The notes beneath the pieces were generated by a model that had not been told where the DNA came from, did no database searches, and was given only the letters and a program-made list of their open reading frames with translations. Below, one piece after another: positions 1 to 9,882 of a stretch of 53,277 nucleotides of DNA; within the stretch, counting starts at the first letter, position 1; each line of letters opens with the position of its first letter. Source of the stretch: Methanocaldococcus sp. (GTDB lineage Archaea; AGJL01; Methanococci; Methanococcales; Methanocaldococcaceae); contig JAMOTQ010000010.1 of the NCBI GenBank assembly GCA_027068365.1, positions 1 through 53,277 of the forward strand, read 5' to 3'. The position numbers and the translations under genes are program-made.

Positions 1-201
1 GCTGAAAATAACGCTAACATCTTAGATATAAGTCAAACAATTATGGATAACCTATTTGCCATGATTATGCTCGTTGATATATCAAAGGCAAAGGTAGATT
101 TTACAACCTTAAAAAAAGAGCTTGAAAAGGCAGGAGATGAGTTAGGAGTTAAGGTTATCGTTCAACACGAGGATATATTTAAATACATGCATAGGATTTA
201 A
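1..201 (+). CDS. ACT-domain protein, C-terminal part (UPF0237-like)
   Basis: The frame is open from base 1 to a TAA at 199-201, giving the last 66 residues of a gene that begins before the window. The remaining part reads as an alternating strand/helix ACT fold: a hydrophobic strand with DNLFAMIMLVDISK, a helix after it, then the strand VKVIVQHEDIF, ending in YMHRI. This pattern is typical of the roughly 90-residue UPF0237 proteins (stand-alone ACT domains of unknown ligand). The gene faces taw2 head-on and the two stop codons share one TTAA. The family call rests on a partial sequence. Confidence 0.6.
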   Translation, partial: AENNANILDISQTIMDNLFAMIMLVDISKAKVDFTTLKKELEKAGDELGVKVIVQHEDIFKYMHRI

Positions 202-941
202 ATAGCTTTAAATTCAGCATCTACAACAACATGCCAAACTCCTGGGGCATATTTTTTTATCCTCCTAATCTCAAAATTTAAAAGCTTATATCCATTTTTT
301 TCAGCGTAATATTTTAATCTCTCTACGGGTCTCTCAAACATAATTCTTTCAGCAACTGTTTCGTGGTAATGTATAACCCCCCTATCTTTCAAAAATTCAA
401 ATGCCTTATCTAAAAATTTGTGTGTTTTATGCACATAACCCATGATAACTCTATCAGCAACATCTTTTAAATCAACATCTCTATTATCAGATAAAATTGG
501 AACTACATTATTTAGTTTATTCAGCTTGATGTTTTCACATAGATAATAATAAGCAACAGGGTTTTTTTCAATTGCATAAACCAACTTTGGTTTTGAGTAT
601 TTAGCCAAAGGGATTGTAAAATAACCAATGCCTGCAAACATGTCAACAACTACCTCATTCTCATTGCTTATAACTGCCATCCTCCTTCTCTCTTCAATAT
701 TCCCCTGACTCCACATAATTTTGGCAGTGTCCAACTTAAATAAACAGCCGTATTCTTTATGAATTGTTTCTGTTTCTTCCCCATACAATATTTTTACATG
801 TGGAGTTCTAAACTCCCCTGTTATTTGGGTAGTATATAGCAAGATAGTTTTACATTTGGTTTTTTTTACTATTTCTTTAATTTCATCTTCACTTAGCTCT
901 CTTTTAACAATAACAACATCTCCAACCTTTTGATACTTCAT
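198..941 (-). CDS. taw2: tRNA wybutosine-synthesis aminocarboxypropyltransferase Taw2
   Basis: Taw2 moves the 3-amino-3-carboxypropyl group of S-adenosylmethionine to C7 of 4-demethylwyosine at position 37 of tRNA-Phe. The 247-residue length fits the archaeal enzyme. The SAM-binding loop is seen at residues 100-111 (DMFAGIGYFTIP), preceded by SQGNIEERRR at 78-87, a Trm5/Tyw2 family signature. The position where Trm5 methyltransferases have an NPP/NLP catalytic motif reads MGYV (167-170), which argues for Tyw2-type chemistry over m1G37 methylation. The ATG follows a GGGGGATT site. It ends tail-to-tail with the ACT gene. The alternative, a second Trm5, is less likely. Confidence 0.85.
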   Translation of the reverse strand: MKYQKVGDVVIVKRELSEDEIKEIVKKTKCKTILLYTTQITGEFRTPHVKILYGEETETIHKEYGCLFKLDTAKIMWSQGNIEERRRMAVISNENEVVVDMFAGIGYFTIPLAKYSKPKLVYAIEKNPVAYYYLCENIKLNKLNNVVPILSDNRDVDLKDVADRVIMGYVHKTHKFLDKAFEFLKDRGVIHYHETVAERIMFERPVERLKYYAEKNGYKLLNFEIRRIKKYAPGVWHVVVDAEFKAI

Positions 942-1077
942 AATCCCCCATCTTAAAAACTATAAAACAACAAAAAATAATCTTAAAATTGTAAAATTTG
1001 GTATTAATGCATATATGGAAAACTACAAAAATAAAAATATTATTTTAAATTTTATTTAAAAAGTTAAAAATTTGATA

Positions 1078-2382
1078 TTATGGAGTTAATCTCTGCCTAT
1101 CTCTTGGGAATAACACACACTCCCTAATATTCTCTTGCTGAGTTAAAACCATTGTAAATCTATCAGCCCCTAAACCCCAACCAGCATGTGGTGGCATTCC
1201 ATACTTAAATGCCTCTAAGTAATAGGTAAATCCATCAGGGTTTAATCCCTTTTTCTTAATATTTTCAACTAATAAATCATATAGGTGGATTCTCTGAGCT
1301 CCTGAGGAAATCTCTAAATCTTTATACATTAAATCAAATGCCTTACATATCTCTGGATTATCTTCCTTTGGCATTGTGTAGAACGGTCTAATCTCAGAAG
1401 GCCAATCGATTATAAAGTAGAGACCTCCCATCTCTTCTCCAATTGCCTTCTCTGCCTCTCTACTTAAATCTTCTCCCCAACTAATCTCAACTCCTTTTGC
1501 ATTTGCAATATCAATTGCCTCATCATAAGTAATTCTATCAAACTTTTCTGGTGGAAGTTCAAAGTCAATACCCAAAGTTTCAATCTCTCTCTTTCTATTT
1601 TCATAGACATCCACAAATGCATTATAAACAACCTTCTCCAACATATCCATAGCATCCTTGTCATCTGCAAAAGCCATTTCAACATCAATTGAAGTTGCCT
1701 CATTTAAATGCCTTCTTGTGTTGTGCTCCTCAGCCCTGAATATTGGTGCTATCTCAAAAACCCTATCCAATCCAGTAGCCATTAACATCTGCTTATATAA
1801 CTGAGGACTCTGCCCTAAAAATGCCTCCTTTTCAAAGTATGAGATTGGGAATAACTCCGTCCCTCCCTCTGTGCATGAAGCTACCAATTTTGGTGTATTT
1901 ACTTCAATAAAGCCCTCATTGAATAATGTATTCCTCACTGATTTTAACATCTCACTTCTAATCTTAAATATTGCCTGAACTTTTGGTCTTCTTAAATCTA
2001 AGAATCTATTTTCTAATCTTGTATCCAATTCAGCTGGAACTTTTTCAGCTGGGTCTAATGGCAAAGGTCTTTTAGCGGTGTTTAAAACTTCCAACTCTAA
2101 TGGCAATATTTCAAATCCATTTGGTGCTTTCTCGTTAGCTATAACTTTCCCTTTAACTGCTATAACATCCTCAGTTCCAAGTTTCTTTATCTGTTTAAAT
2201 AATTCTTCTCCAACTTTTTGTTTTGGTGCTACGATTTGCACAGTTCCCTCTCTATCTCTTAAAATGACAAATATAATCTTTCCCAATGCTCTAATTGAAT
2301 GCACCCATCCCATTACAACTACTTCCTGTCCGTCCATTTCTGGTTTAATCTCTGCTGAGTAGTGTGTTCTTCTCCACTTCAT
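1078..2382 (-). CDS. aspS: Aspartyl-tRNA synthetase (archaeal type)
   Basis: Class II aminoacyl-tRNA synthetase that charges tRNA-Asp in the cytoplasm. The N-terminal ~100 residues form the anticodon-binding OB fold; the catalytic domain shows motif 2 with [14 protein letters not shown] and motif 3 with [11 protein letters not shown] near the C-terminus, ending [10 protein letters not shown] as in archaeal AspRS. The 434-residue length is normal for the short archaeal form, which lacks the bacterial GAD insert. I start at the ATG at 2382, preceded by GGTGAATAAA; an in-frame ATG four codons upstream overlaps that site. In methanogens without AsnRS this enzyme is usually non-discriminating (also makes Asp-tRNA-Asn); that is inference here. 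Confidence 0.95.
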   Translation of the reverse strand: MKWRRTHYSAEIKPEMDGQEVVVMGWVHSIRALGKIIFVILRDREGTVQIVAPKQKVGEELFKQIKKLGTEDVIAVKGKVIANEKAPNGFEILPLELEVLNTAKRPLPLDPAEKVPAELDTRLENRFLDLRRPKVQAIFKIRSEMLKSVRNTLFNEGFIEVNTPKLVASCTEGGTELFPISYFEKEAFLGQSPQLYKQMLMATGLDRVFEIAPIFRAEEHNTRRHLNEATSIDVEMAFADDKDAMDMLEKVVYNAFVDVYENRKREIETLGIDFELPPEKFDRITYDEAIDIANAKGVEISWGEDLSREAEKAIGEEMGGLYFIIDWPSEIRPFYTMPKEDNPEICKAFDLMYKDLEISSGAQRIHLYDLLVENIKKKGLNPDGFTYYLEAFKYGMPPHAGWGLGADRFTMVLTQQENIRECVLFPRDRQRLTP

Positions 2383-2542
2383 TTTATTCACCATTGTGTT
2401 ATGTGTTTCCTAAATTACTTAAAAACTTTTTAAGGTTATTAATTGTGTAAATGGTTTTTATAGTTTCCTAAGCTTTTGTATTATCGGTATATTTAATTTT
2501 ACAAATTAATTTATCAAAAATAAAAAAATTAAAAATTAAAAT

Positions 2543-4414
2543 TTATTTTAACCCACATCCATAGGGCAGATAATTCTCAAACTCAATTTTTTTAAGTAAT
2601 TTCCAGTTATTTTCATCCAAAATGTGCATCTCTGAAAGTGAAAATGTGTATAAATAATCATTTATAAATAAAGCCCTCAAAACATTTGTTTTATGCTCGT
2701 CATCTTTAACCATCTCTATATCATTATCATCAACCTTAAATATATAGGCATGTCTATTAACTGGCATGAAAAAGATTCTATACTTTTCATCCCATAAAAA
2801 TGCATGATAATCCCTTAAAACTGGACTCCACCACTCATTTAGCTTATATCTATCAATCTCCTTAGGATTTTGTAAATCAGAGATGTCAAATAAAGAGATT
2901 TTTATCTTTCCATCCTCATCCTTCCCAATCCCTATAAACAAATTATTGCCTATTGGATGCAAATATGTGGAATAGCCAGGGATTTTCAACTCCCCCAAAA
3001 CCTTTGGATTTTTTGGATTTTTCAAATCAATAACCAATAAAGGGTCTGTCTCTTTGTAAGTTACTATATATGCCTTGTCTTCCATAAATCTTACTGCATA
3101 AATCCTCTCCCCTTTTTCTAAGTCAGTTAGCTTTCCAACAACATTTAAATCCTTATCTAAGATGTATATGTTATTGGTCATCTTGTCCCTAAACCTCCAA
3201 TCCCCAATTGTTGTTGCCACTCTCAAATAGCCGTTGTATTCATCCATGGCAAAGTTGTTTAATAGATGCCCACTAACCTTTCCACTTTTAACATCAAAGT
3301 TATTTAAATCAATTTTAGCTATTCCAGTGTACTCCAACTCTTCCCAGTGCTTTTCTAAATACTTTTCAAAGTCATTCTTCAAATTTTTCATTATATTATG
3401 TCTCTTCTCAGAAGGGAGAGAGCTTAAATACCTTTCAATAGTTTCAGTTATCTCAATGAACTTGGCATTGTCTCCAAAGTCCTCATTTTCAATAACTCTC
3501 TTTATCTTGTCAGCAATCTCTGGCGGGAAGTATTTGTTTGCATTTTCTTTTAAAAAATTAAGTATGAGTTTTTGTTCATTAATTTCTAAATTGTATGCAA
3601 AATATAAGTTGTTCTTTGACATGTAAAGGGTTGTTCTGTAAGAACCAACAACTGCCACTGAGTTTTTAACATCCCCAGTTTTTGCATCTATTTTACTTAT
3701 TATGTAAGTTATCTCATAATCATTTGTATAGATTGGAGGAATTACTGGGATGTAATATTTATCATAACCAATCTTATAGCCGTTCCATATAATTGGGCAG
3801 TTAATAGAGTTTTTTCTAACTACTAAATACAACGTCCCATTATACAACCTTGAATCAACATAACTTCCATTTAGGTCTATTTTCCACATTGTTTTTGGCA
3901 TTTCTGGATTTGAGATGTTATAGGCAGTTATCTTGTCCCAACTTATAATTATTAGAGTATTGTTTGTTAAGTAGAGATAGCCACATTCAGATATGTTTTT
4001 TATTATTTTGGCATCTTTTGGAGGAAGAGGTTTAATTAAATAAATCTTATTTTGAGAGAAGGCAATAATATTTCCATTTGTTTTTAATATATCTGCTTCA
4101 TCAATTCCTTTAACCTGAACATTGGTTTTTGAAAATCTTTCCGTTTTTGTAGAGGTCTCTCCATTGAAAGATTTAACAGTTGAGGTTATCTCTACTCCCC
4201 TACTTGCATAACTATGTCCAATGTATATACCTCCCATTGAATTTTCAATTGTATTTTTAAATTTTTCAAAATTTAATTTAGAATTAACAGGGATTAACTT
4301 AAAATCTTCTTTTTGAGATAATTTATTGCCTTCTTCTTGCTTCTCAAAACATCCAGAAAAAATTAGAGAAATAGCTATTAATATAAATAGACCAAAAATT
4401 ATTAATCTCTTCAT
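2543..4414 (-). CDS. Secreted beta-propeller lipoprotein
   Basis: A 623-residue protein with a lipoprotein signal: MKR, a hydrophobic stretch, then FSGC with the lipid-modified Cys at 22, so it should be anchored outside the membrane. The body resembles the Beta_propel (PF09826) family of archaeal and clostridial surface proteins: repeated blade strands such as GNIIAFSQNKIYLI, TLIIISWDKITAYN and AYIVTYKETDPLLVIDL, with an insert around residues 270-370 rich in charged helix. The end of the chain (LPYGCGLK) reads as a closing strand. Substrate unknown. It is monocistronic, with a clear TATA-like element about 40 nt upstream and GGTGAAATT before the ATG. Confidence 0.75.
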   Translation of the reverse strand: MKRLIIFGLFILIAISLIFSGCFEKQEEGNKLSQKEDFKLIPVNSKLNFEKFKNTIENSMGGIYIGHSYASRGVEITSTVKSFNGETSTKTERFSKTNVQVKGIDEADILKTNGNIIAFSQNKIYLIKPLPPKDAKIIKNISECGYLYLTNNTLIIISWDKITAYNISNPEMPKTMWKIDLNGSYVDSRLYNGTLYLVVRKNSINCPIIWNGYKIGYDKYYIPVIPPIYTNDYEITYIISKIDAKTGDVKNSVAVVGSYRTTLYMSKNNLYFAYNLEINEQKLILNFLKENANKYFPPEIADKIKRVIENEDFGDNAKFIEITETIERYLSSLPSEKRHNIMKNLKNDFEKYLEKHWEELEYTGIAKIDLNNFDVKSGKVSGHLLNNFAMDEYNGYLRVATTIGDWRFRDKMTNNIYILDKDLNVVGKLTDLEKGERIYAVRFMEDKAYIVTYKETDPLLVIDLKNPKNPKVLGELKIPGYSTYLHPIGNNLFIGIGKDEDGKIKISLFDISDLQNPKEIDRYKLNEWWSPVLRDYHAFLWDEKYRIFFMPVNRHAYIFKVDDNDIEMVKDDEHKTNVLRALFINDYLYTFSLSEMHILDENNWKLLKKIEFENYLPYGCGLK

Positions 4415-4449
4415 AATTTCACCAAAAACTTAAATTATTTAAGTCCATT

Positions 4450-4463
4450 TATATATTTATAAA
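4450..4463 (-). promoter_or_regulatory. TATA-like element for the beta-propeller lipoprotein gene
   Basis: Read on the minus strand the stretch gives TTTATAAATATATAAATGG, a good archaeal TATA box 36-49 nt before the ATG. Exact TSS is not determinable by eye in such AT-rich DNA. Confidence 0.4.
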
Positions 4464-4534
4464 TTTGTAAGAGGAGTATAAAATAGTTTTCTAAGTTATC
4501 CACATTAAAACTATAAAAAAATAAAAAAATAAAT

Positions 4535-4930
4535 TTAGTTCTCAATAGGTCTAAACTTATAACCATAAGTTATAACCCCATCATCTCCATCCTCTTTAAT
4601 CCTCCTAAATACTGCCTCAACAGGCATGCCTATATAAACATCCTCTGGCTTGCAATCCACTATCTGCCCAGTAATTTTTGCCCCTTCCTCCAACTCAATT
4701 ATTGCTATAACATAAGGAGCTTGCTTTTCAAAATCCTTTGGAGCTACATGGACAACTGAGTAGGTATAAACTTTTCCTCTACCACTTAATTTTATCTCTT
4801 CAAATTTTGTTTTTCTCCTACATTTTGGACATATCTCTCTTGGAGGAAAATAAACAGTCCCGCAATTTTTACATATAACTCCAATTAAATTGTATCTCTC
4901 CTTAATGTGCCTCCAACTTCTTACAACCAT
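4535..4930 (-). CDS. DUF35 OB-fold CoA-binding partner of thiolase/HMG-CoA synthase
   Basis: 131 residues with a rubredoxin-like zinc ribbon (Cys20-x2-Cys23 and Cys34-x2-Cys37) followed by an OB fold beginning at GRGKVYTYSVVHV. In Methanothermococcus this protein forms the shared CoA-binding site that holds acetoacetyl-CoA thiolase and HMG-CoA synthase together and lets the intermediate pass between them. Here it is the last gene of an operon containing both partners, which supports the same role. The ATG has GAGGGGATAGA upstream. Family call is strong; channelling is known from the homologue, not shown here. Confidence 0.9.
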   Translation of the reverse strand: MVVRSWRHIKERYNLIGVICKNCGTVYFPPREICPKCRRKTKFEEIKLSGRGKVYTYSVVHVAPKDFEKQAPYVIAIIELEEGAKITGQIVDCKPEDVYIGMPVEAVFRRIKEDGDDGVITYGYKFRPIEN

Positions 4931-4978
4931 TCTATCCCCTCACAACTATTAATAAGATTATCTGTCATATTTTCGAGC

Positions 4979-5152
4979 TTATCCCTCAATAAATATCTTA
5001 TTTTCATTCAAATCAATTTTTTTAATATCTCCAACGAATTCTTTTTTCTCCCCAAACAAATCAATGGCTATAATTTTATTATCTTTCTTTTCAACAATCA
5101 TGACATCTTCCATAACCAACTCTCCATTAAAGTAGAGGTTACAACTGCACAT
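4979..5152 (-). CDS. Small CooT-like protein (57 aa), possible nickel-binding
   Basis: A short reading frame on the minus strand: it begins MCSCNLYFNGELVMEDV, continues through IDLFGEKKEF and ends NENKIFIEG. The N-terminal Met-Cys, the VMEDV block, the LFGE(K/R)KEF strand and the closing N-K-I strand are the pattern of the CooT/DUF2097 family, ~60-residue beta proteins; CooT of carbon-monoxide users binds Ni(II) through Cys2. Here Cys2 and Cys4 are both present. A GGTGA site sits 4 nt before the ATG (5157-5161). It lies 17 nt after the 62-residue Cys protein and 48 nt before the DUF35 gene, so it is in the mevalonate operon. Whether it binds nickel, or RNA as some annotations say, is open. 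Confidence 0.72.
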   Translation of the reverse strand: MCSCNLYFNGELVMEDVMIVEKKDNKIIAIDLFGEKKEFVGDIKKIDLNENKIFIEG

Positions 5153-5169
5153 ATTTTCACCATAAAAAA

Positions 5170-5358
5170 TTAGCTTGCTTCATCCTCTTCTACATCTTCA
5201 ATTTCAAATACTCCATCCTCATACCCATAAAGTTCATAGATTTTTGATGATATATATAAATCTATCAACATAATTAACCTACACTCCCCTCCAATCCACA
5301 TAACACACCTATCTTTTTTACAAATTCCCTTAATAAATGGACAAAACTTCTCTGTCAA
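5170..5358 (-). CDS. Small four-cysteine protein (62 aa), function unknown
   Basis: Begins at a TTG with GTGAGAGA just upstream. Four cysteines in the first half (6, 13, 18, 26; spacing C-x6-C-x4-C-x7-C) could hold a zinc ion or Fe-S cluster; the rest is a short helix and an acidic tail ([11 protein letters not shown]). It sits between the thiolase gene (53 nt away) and the CooT-like gene in a mevalonate-entry operon. I do not recognise a characterised family; small proteins like this occur in methanogens. Role in the thiolase/HMG-CoA synthase complex is speculation. Confidence 0.65.
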   Translation of the reverse strand: MTEKFCPFIKGICKKDRCVMWIGGECRLIMLIDLYISSKIYELYGYEDGVFEIEDVEEDEAS

Positions 5359-5411
5359 TCTCTCACGTTTTTAACTTATTGTTTATGGTTATTTTTAATT
5401 ATTTTTTATTT

Positions 5412-6602
<1,191 letters not shown>

Positions 6603-6651
6603 TCATAGAATTCAGTAATTAATCGTTTCTTAGGTATCAGTTGTTTATTTT

Positions 6652-7689
6652 TTACATCTTAATCTTCCTTCTGAATTTGGCATATATTGCATAGTCAATG
6701 TATTCCTTCCTCTCTAAGTAATAAGCTGTTTTTGGAGCTTTGTCTTTAACTTTGTTTATCCTATCAGTTACAGTTATATCAAATGCATCACTTCCAGCCC
6801 CACTACCATAAGAAACAGCCAAAATTCTTTCCCCACCATCACAGTTGTCCAAGATATTTGATAATCCCAAAGGAACAGCTCCTGAATAAGTGTTTCCAAT
6901 ATATGGAGTTAATAAACCAACTTTATACTGCTCTTCCTTAAAGCCCAAAATCTTAGCTACCCTAATGTAGAATTTTCCATTTGGTTGATGAAAGACGCAA
7001 TAATCATAATCCTCTGGCTTTGTGCCCATCTTTTCCATCAATCCCTTAGCCGCATTAATCACATGTTTAAAGTATGCTGGCTCACCTGTAAATCTTCCTC
7101 CGTGTCTTGGATATGGCTTCCCTTCTCTCCTCCAAAAATCAGGCGTATCTGTTGTATATGAATAAGTGCCGTTAAACTCAGCTATAACATCTGATTTTCC
7201 TATTATATAGGCGGCTCCACCAGCTGCTGCTGTATATTCCAACGCATCTCCCGGGGCTCCTTGTGCCGTATCTGCCCCAATGGCTAATCCATATTTGATT
7301 AAACCACTCTCAACCAATCCCATACACATCTGAATTCCTGCTGTTCCTGCCTTACACGCAAATTCTAAATCAGCCGCTGTTAGCTCTGGAGTAGCATCAA
7401 TTGCCTCAGCAACAATTGTAGCAGTTGGTTTAACTGCATAAGGGTGGCTTTCACTTCCAACATAAACAGCTCCAATGTCTTTTGGGTCTATGTTTGCTCT
7501 TTTTAAAGCATTTTTTGATGCTTCAACAGCAATGGTTGCGGTATCTTCATCTAAGCTTGGAACTGACTTTTCATAAACTAAGAGACCATTTTTTATTGCA
7601 TTCGGGTCTTTGTTCCATACTCTTGCTATCTCTTCAACCTTTATCCTATACTTTGGAATGTATGCCCCATATCCAACAATACCAACCAT
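6652..7689 (-). CDS. Hydroxymethylglutaryl-CoA synthase
   Basis: Adds acetyl-CoA to acetoacetyl-CoA to give HMG-CoA, the second mevalonate-pathway step. At 345 residues it is the short archaeal/bacterial form. Visible catalytic residues: the nucleophile Cys112 ([11 protein letters not shown]), Glu80 in GSESHPYAV, and a His in [18 protein letters not shown] lies before the ATG. It is directly downstream (13 nt) of the HTH regulator and upstream of its thiolase and DUF35 partners, so complex formation and co-regulation are likely. Confidence 0.92.
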   Translation of the reverse strand: MVGIVGYGAYIPKYRIKVEEIARVWNKDPNAIKNGLLVYEKSVPSLDEDTATIAVEASKNALKRANIDPKDIGAVYVGSESHPYAVKPTATIVAEAIDATPELTAADLEFACKAGTAGIQMCMGLVESGLIKYGLAIGADTAQGAPGDALEYTAAAGGAAYIIGKSDVIAEFNGTYSYTTDTPDFWRREGKPYPRHGGRFTGEPAYFKHVINAAKGLMEKMGTKPEDYDYCVFHQPNGKFYIRVAKILGFKEEQYKVGLLTPYIGNTYSGAVPLGLSNILDNCDGGERILAVSYGSGAGSDAFDITVTDRINKVKDKAPKTAYYLERKEYIDYAIYAKFRRKIKM

Positions 7690-7702
7690 AATTCCACCAA
7701 AT

Positions 7703-8401
7703 TTATTTTATGTTTTCATTTAATCTTTTTATAAGTTCTTTTGTATCGATTTGTGTTGTTATTAGTGGAATGTTATCAATCTCAGCCAATTTTAAAGCTA
7801 ATCTATCTATCTTATCTTTATCTATTCCTTGCAAGACGACAACTCTTGGTTTCATTAAGCTAACTCTAACGGCAACCATTGGGCTTCTTCCAGTTGATAC
7901 GTTTGTAAATATTAAAGCTCTCTCAGTAGTCCATCCGTATAAGTGATAAAAATCATCCCCAGTCATCTCCAATATTGCCTTTATACTATCAACAACCGTA
8001 TGTCCATATATTGGAATATTTAAGTTGTCTCCAACAATAATTTCCCCCTCAATAATATTTACAAATTCTTTAAGTGATATGGGGTTTTCATACTCTTTTA
8101 TTGATAAAATTGCCTTCATTGATGGGCTTTTATCCAAAATCCTTTTTAATGCTTTTATTGTTTGCCCTCCTTTCTCTTTATCAATTTCTATTAATGCCAA
8201 AACATACTTTTTTACAATATTTACACCAGGATTCTTTCTCCTTCCAACTTCGTAATCGCTTATGACAGAAGGAGAGACGTTTAGATGTTTAGCCAATTCA
8301 ATCTGTTGGATGTTAAAGAGATTTCTCCATTTTTTTAACGCTTTTCCAGTATTTTCAGCTAAAACAATATCCCCTATAATGTATGTTGCCACTTTCTCCA
8401 T
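7703..8401 (-). CDS. HTH-type transcriptional regulator of the mevalonate-entry operon
   Basis: 232 residues. An XRE-like helix-turn-helix occupies roughly residues 15-65 ([20 protein letters not shown] then GRRKNPG). The C-terminal ~120 residues form a separate alpha/beta domain with [22 protein letters not shown] and [10 protein letters not shown], as in the COG1709 archaeal regulators; its ligand is not known to me. It is the first gene of the operon with HMG-CoA synthase, suggesting it senses a pathway metabolite and controls this operon and perhaps itself; this is inference. Start chosen at ATG 8401 after GTGATTA. Confidence 0.75.
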   Translation of the reverse strand: MEKVATYIIGDIVLAENTGKALKKWRNLFNIQQIELAKHLNVSPSVISDYEVGRRKNPGVNIVKKYVLALIEIDKEKGGQTIKALKRILDKSPSMKAILSIKEYENPISLKEFVNIIEGEIIVGDNLNIPIYGHTVVDSIKAILEMTGDDFYHLYGWTTERALIFTNVSTGRSPMVAVRVSLMKPRVVVLQGIDKDKIDRLALKLAEIDNIPLITTQIDTKELIKRLNENIK

Positions 8402-8432
8402 ATTAATCACAAATAAAAATAAAACATCAATA

Positions 8433-8441
8433 TTATATAAA
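8433..8441 (-). promoter_or_regulatory. TATA box of the regulator/HMG-CoA synthase operon
   Basis: The minus strand reads TTTATATAA 32 nt before the regulator ATG at 8401, a near-consensus archaeal TATA box preceded by an A-rich BRE-like CAAAAAC. Spacing implies a 5' leader of under about 10 nt. Confidence 0.55.
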
Positions 8442-8466
8442 GTTTTTGATTTTGTTGAAATTGATT

Positions 8467-8662
8467 ATGTTTATTGTCGGATATAGTTTAAGAAGATGGA
8501 TGTTTTATATTGGAAAGGCAATAAAATATTTAAAACTCAATGGCATCAATTTAAAAATTATAACTTACAACGATGGAAGGATTCAAAAAAATAATAGTTG
8601 ATGAAAGAATATTTGATAGAGGTTGGTCCATTCTGGAAGTGGAGCTTAATCCCTTAATATAA
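8467..8662 (+). pseudogene. Possible small gene broken by a one-base shift in an A-run
   Basis: An ATG at 8467 opens a frame (MFIVGYSLRRWMFYIGKAIK...) that stops after the run of seven A at about 8586-8592. If that run had six A, the frame would continue into IIVDERIFDRGWSILEVEL and a TAA at 8660-8662, giving one coherent 64-residue protein. No ribosome binding site stands out. It fills most of the 290-nt gap between the regulator and ilvC. I do not recognise the family, and chance cannot be excluded. Confidence 0.3.
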
Positions 8663-8701
8663 TAACATTTTAAATTGATAAAATAAAAAAGAAATTAAAA
8701 A

Positions 8702-9694
8702 TTATTCCTTCTCCAATCCACACATCTTTCTTAACTCTTTACCAACTTTTTCAATTAAATGCTCTTTCTCCAATCTTCTTAAAGCATTTAATTGAGGAGC
8801 TCCAGCAACATTTTCTAAGCTCCACTCTTTTGCAAATCTTCCATCCTGAATCTCTTTTAATATCTCCTTCATCGCTTTTCTTGACTCCTCATTTATAACT
8901 CTTGCTCTTCTTGTTAAGCCACCATATTCAGCAGTGTTTGAAACATTTTCCCACATTCCTTGTAATCCTTTTTGGTAGATTAAATCAACAATCAACTTTA
9001 ACTCGTGGCATGTTTCAAAGTATGCCATCTCTGGGGCATAACCTGCCTCAACTAAGGTTTCAAACGCTGCCTTAATTAACTCAGTAACCCCACCACATAA
9101 AACAACTTGCTCCCCAAATAAATCTGTCTCTGTCTCTTCCCTAAAAGTTGTTTGTATTACTCCAACTCTTGTCAATCCAATACCCTTAGCCATTCCCAAG
9201 GCAATTTGTAAAGCATCCCCTGTGTAATCTCTCTCAACAGCAACCAATCCAGGGACTCCAAAACCCTCCTCATAGGTCTTTCTAACCATTGCTCCTGGTG
9301 ATTTAGGAGCAACCATAGTTATATTGACATTTTCTGGGGGCTTTATGAATCCATAATGTATATTATAACCATGTGAGAAGCTTATTGTCTTTCCTTCTGT
9401 TAAGTATGGTTCAATTTGTTTTTTATAAACCATTGGCTGGACTTCGTCTGGTATTAATATGTGGATGATATCTGCCTTCTCAGCCGCTTCTTCAATTGTC
9501 ATTACTGTATGTCCGTCTTTAATTGCCTTGTTCCATGATGCTCCATTAGGTCTCAAACCAACTATAACATTTAAACCACTATCTTTCATGTTTAATGCCT
9601 GAGCTCTCCCTTGGCTTCCATAGCCAATAACTGCTATTGTTTTGTCTTTAACTGCATCAAAGGTTACATCTTTATCATAGAATATCTTAACCAT
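8702..9694 (-). CDS. ilvC: Ketol-acid reductoisomerase
   Basis: Second common step of valine, leucine and isoleucine synthesis: NADPH- and Mg-dependent isomeroreduction of acetolactate. 330 residues, the short class I form. The Rossmann loop [12 protein letters not shown] is at about residues 24-35, and the all-helical knotted C-terminal domain contains [12 protein letters not shown] and [12 protein letters not shown], which carry the metal-binding acidic residues. GGTGATATAAA precedes the ATG. Monocistronic, divergent from dadD. Confidence 0.95.
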   Translation of the reverse strand: MVKIFYDKDVTFDAVKDKTIAVIGYGSQGRAQALNMKDSGLNVIVGLRPNGASWNKAIKDGHTVMTIEEAAEKADIIHILIPDEVQPMVYKKQIEPYLTEGKTISFSHGYNIHYGFIKPPENVNITMVAPKSPGAMVRKTYEEGFGVPGLVAVERDYTGDALQIALGMAKGIGLTRVGVIQTTFREETETDLFGEQVVLCGGVTELIKAAFETLVEAGYAPEMAYFETCHELKLIVDLIYQKGLQGMWENVSNTAEYGGLTRRARVINEESRKAMKEILKEIQDGRFAKEWSLENVAGAPQLNALRRLEKEHLIEKVGKELRKMCGLEKE

Positions 9695-9749
9695 TTTATA
9701 TCACCATAAATATTTTTTTATTAAACTCGCTACATCTATTTACCCTAAT

Positions 9750-9770
9750 ACTATTTTAAGGTTTTCGGTA
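9750..9770 (-). promoter_or_regulatory. Candidate BRE/TATA for ilvC
   Basis: On the minus strand the stretch reads TACCGAAAACCTTAAAATAG, i.e. a CCGAAA BRE-like block followed by an AT-rich TATA-like block, about 60-75 nt before the ilvC start. The match is moderate. Confidence 0.35.
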
Positions 9771-9882
9771 ATTTTGTAATTAAAGATTTAAAAGATTTAT
9801 AAGATAACACAAATAACAAACAATAAAACAACAATGATTATTTAAAAATTTTTTTATTTAAAAGTTTTTTGGGGTGGAAATA

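Noticed and set aside
4907-5173. 88-codon plus-strand ORF in the gap before the four-Cys gene
   Set aside because: It is antisense to the CooT-like frame, has no ribosome binding site and a composition (Ile/Phe/Asn-rich) typical of the reverse strand of genes here.
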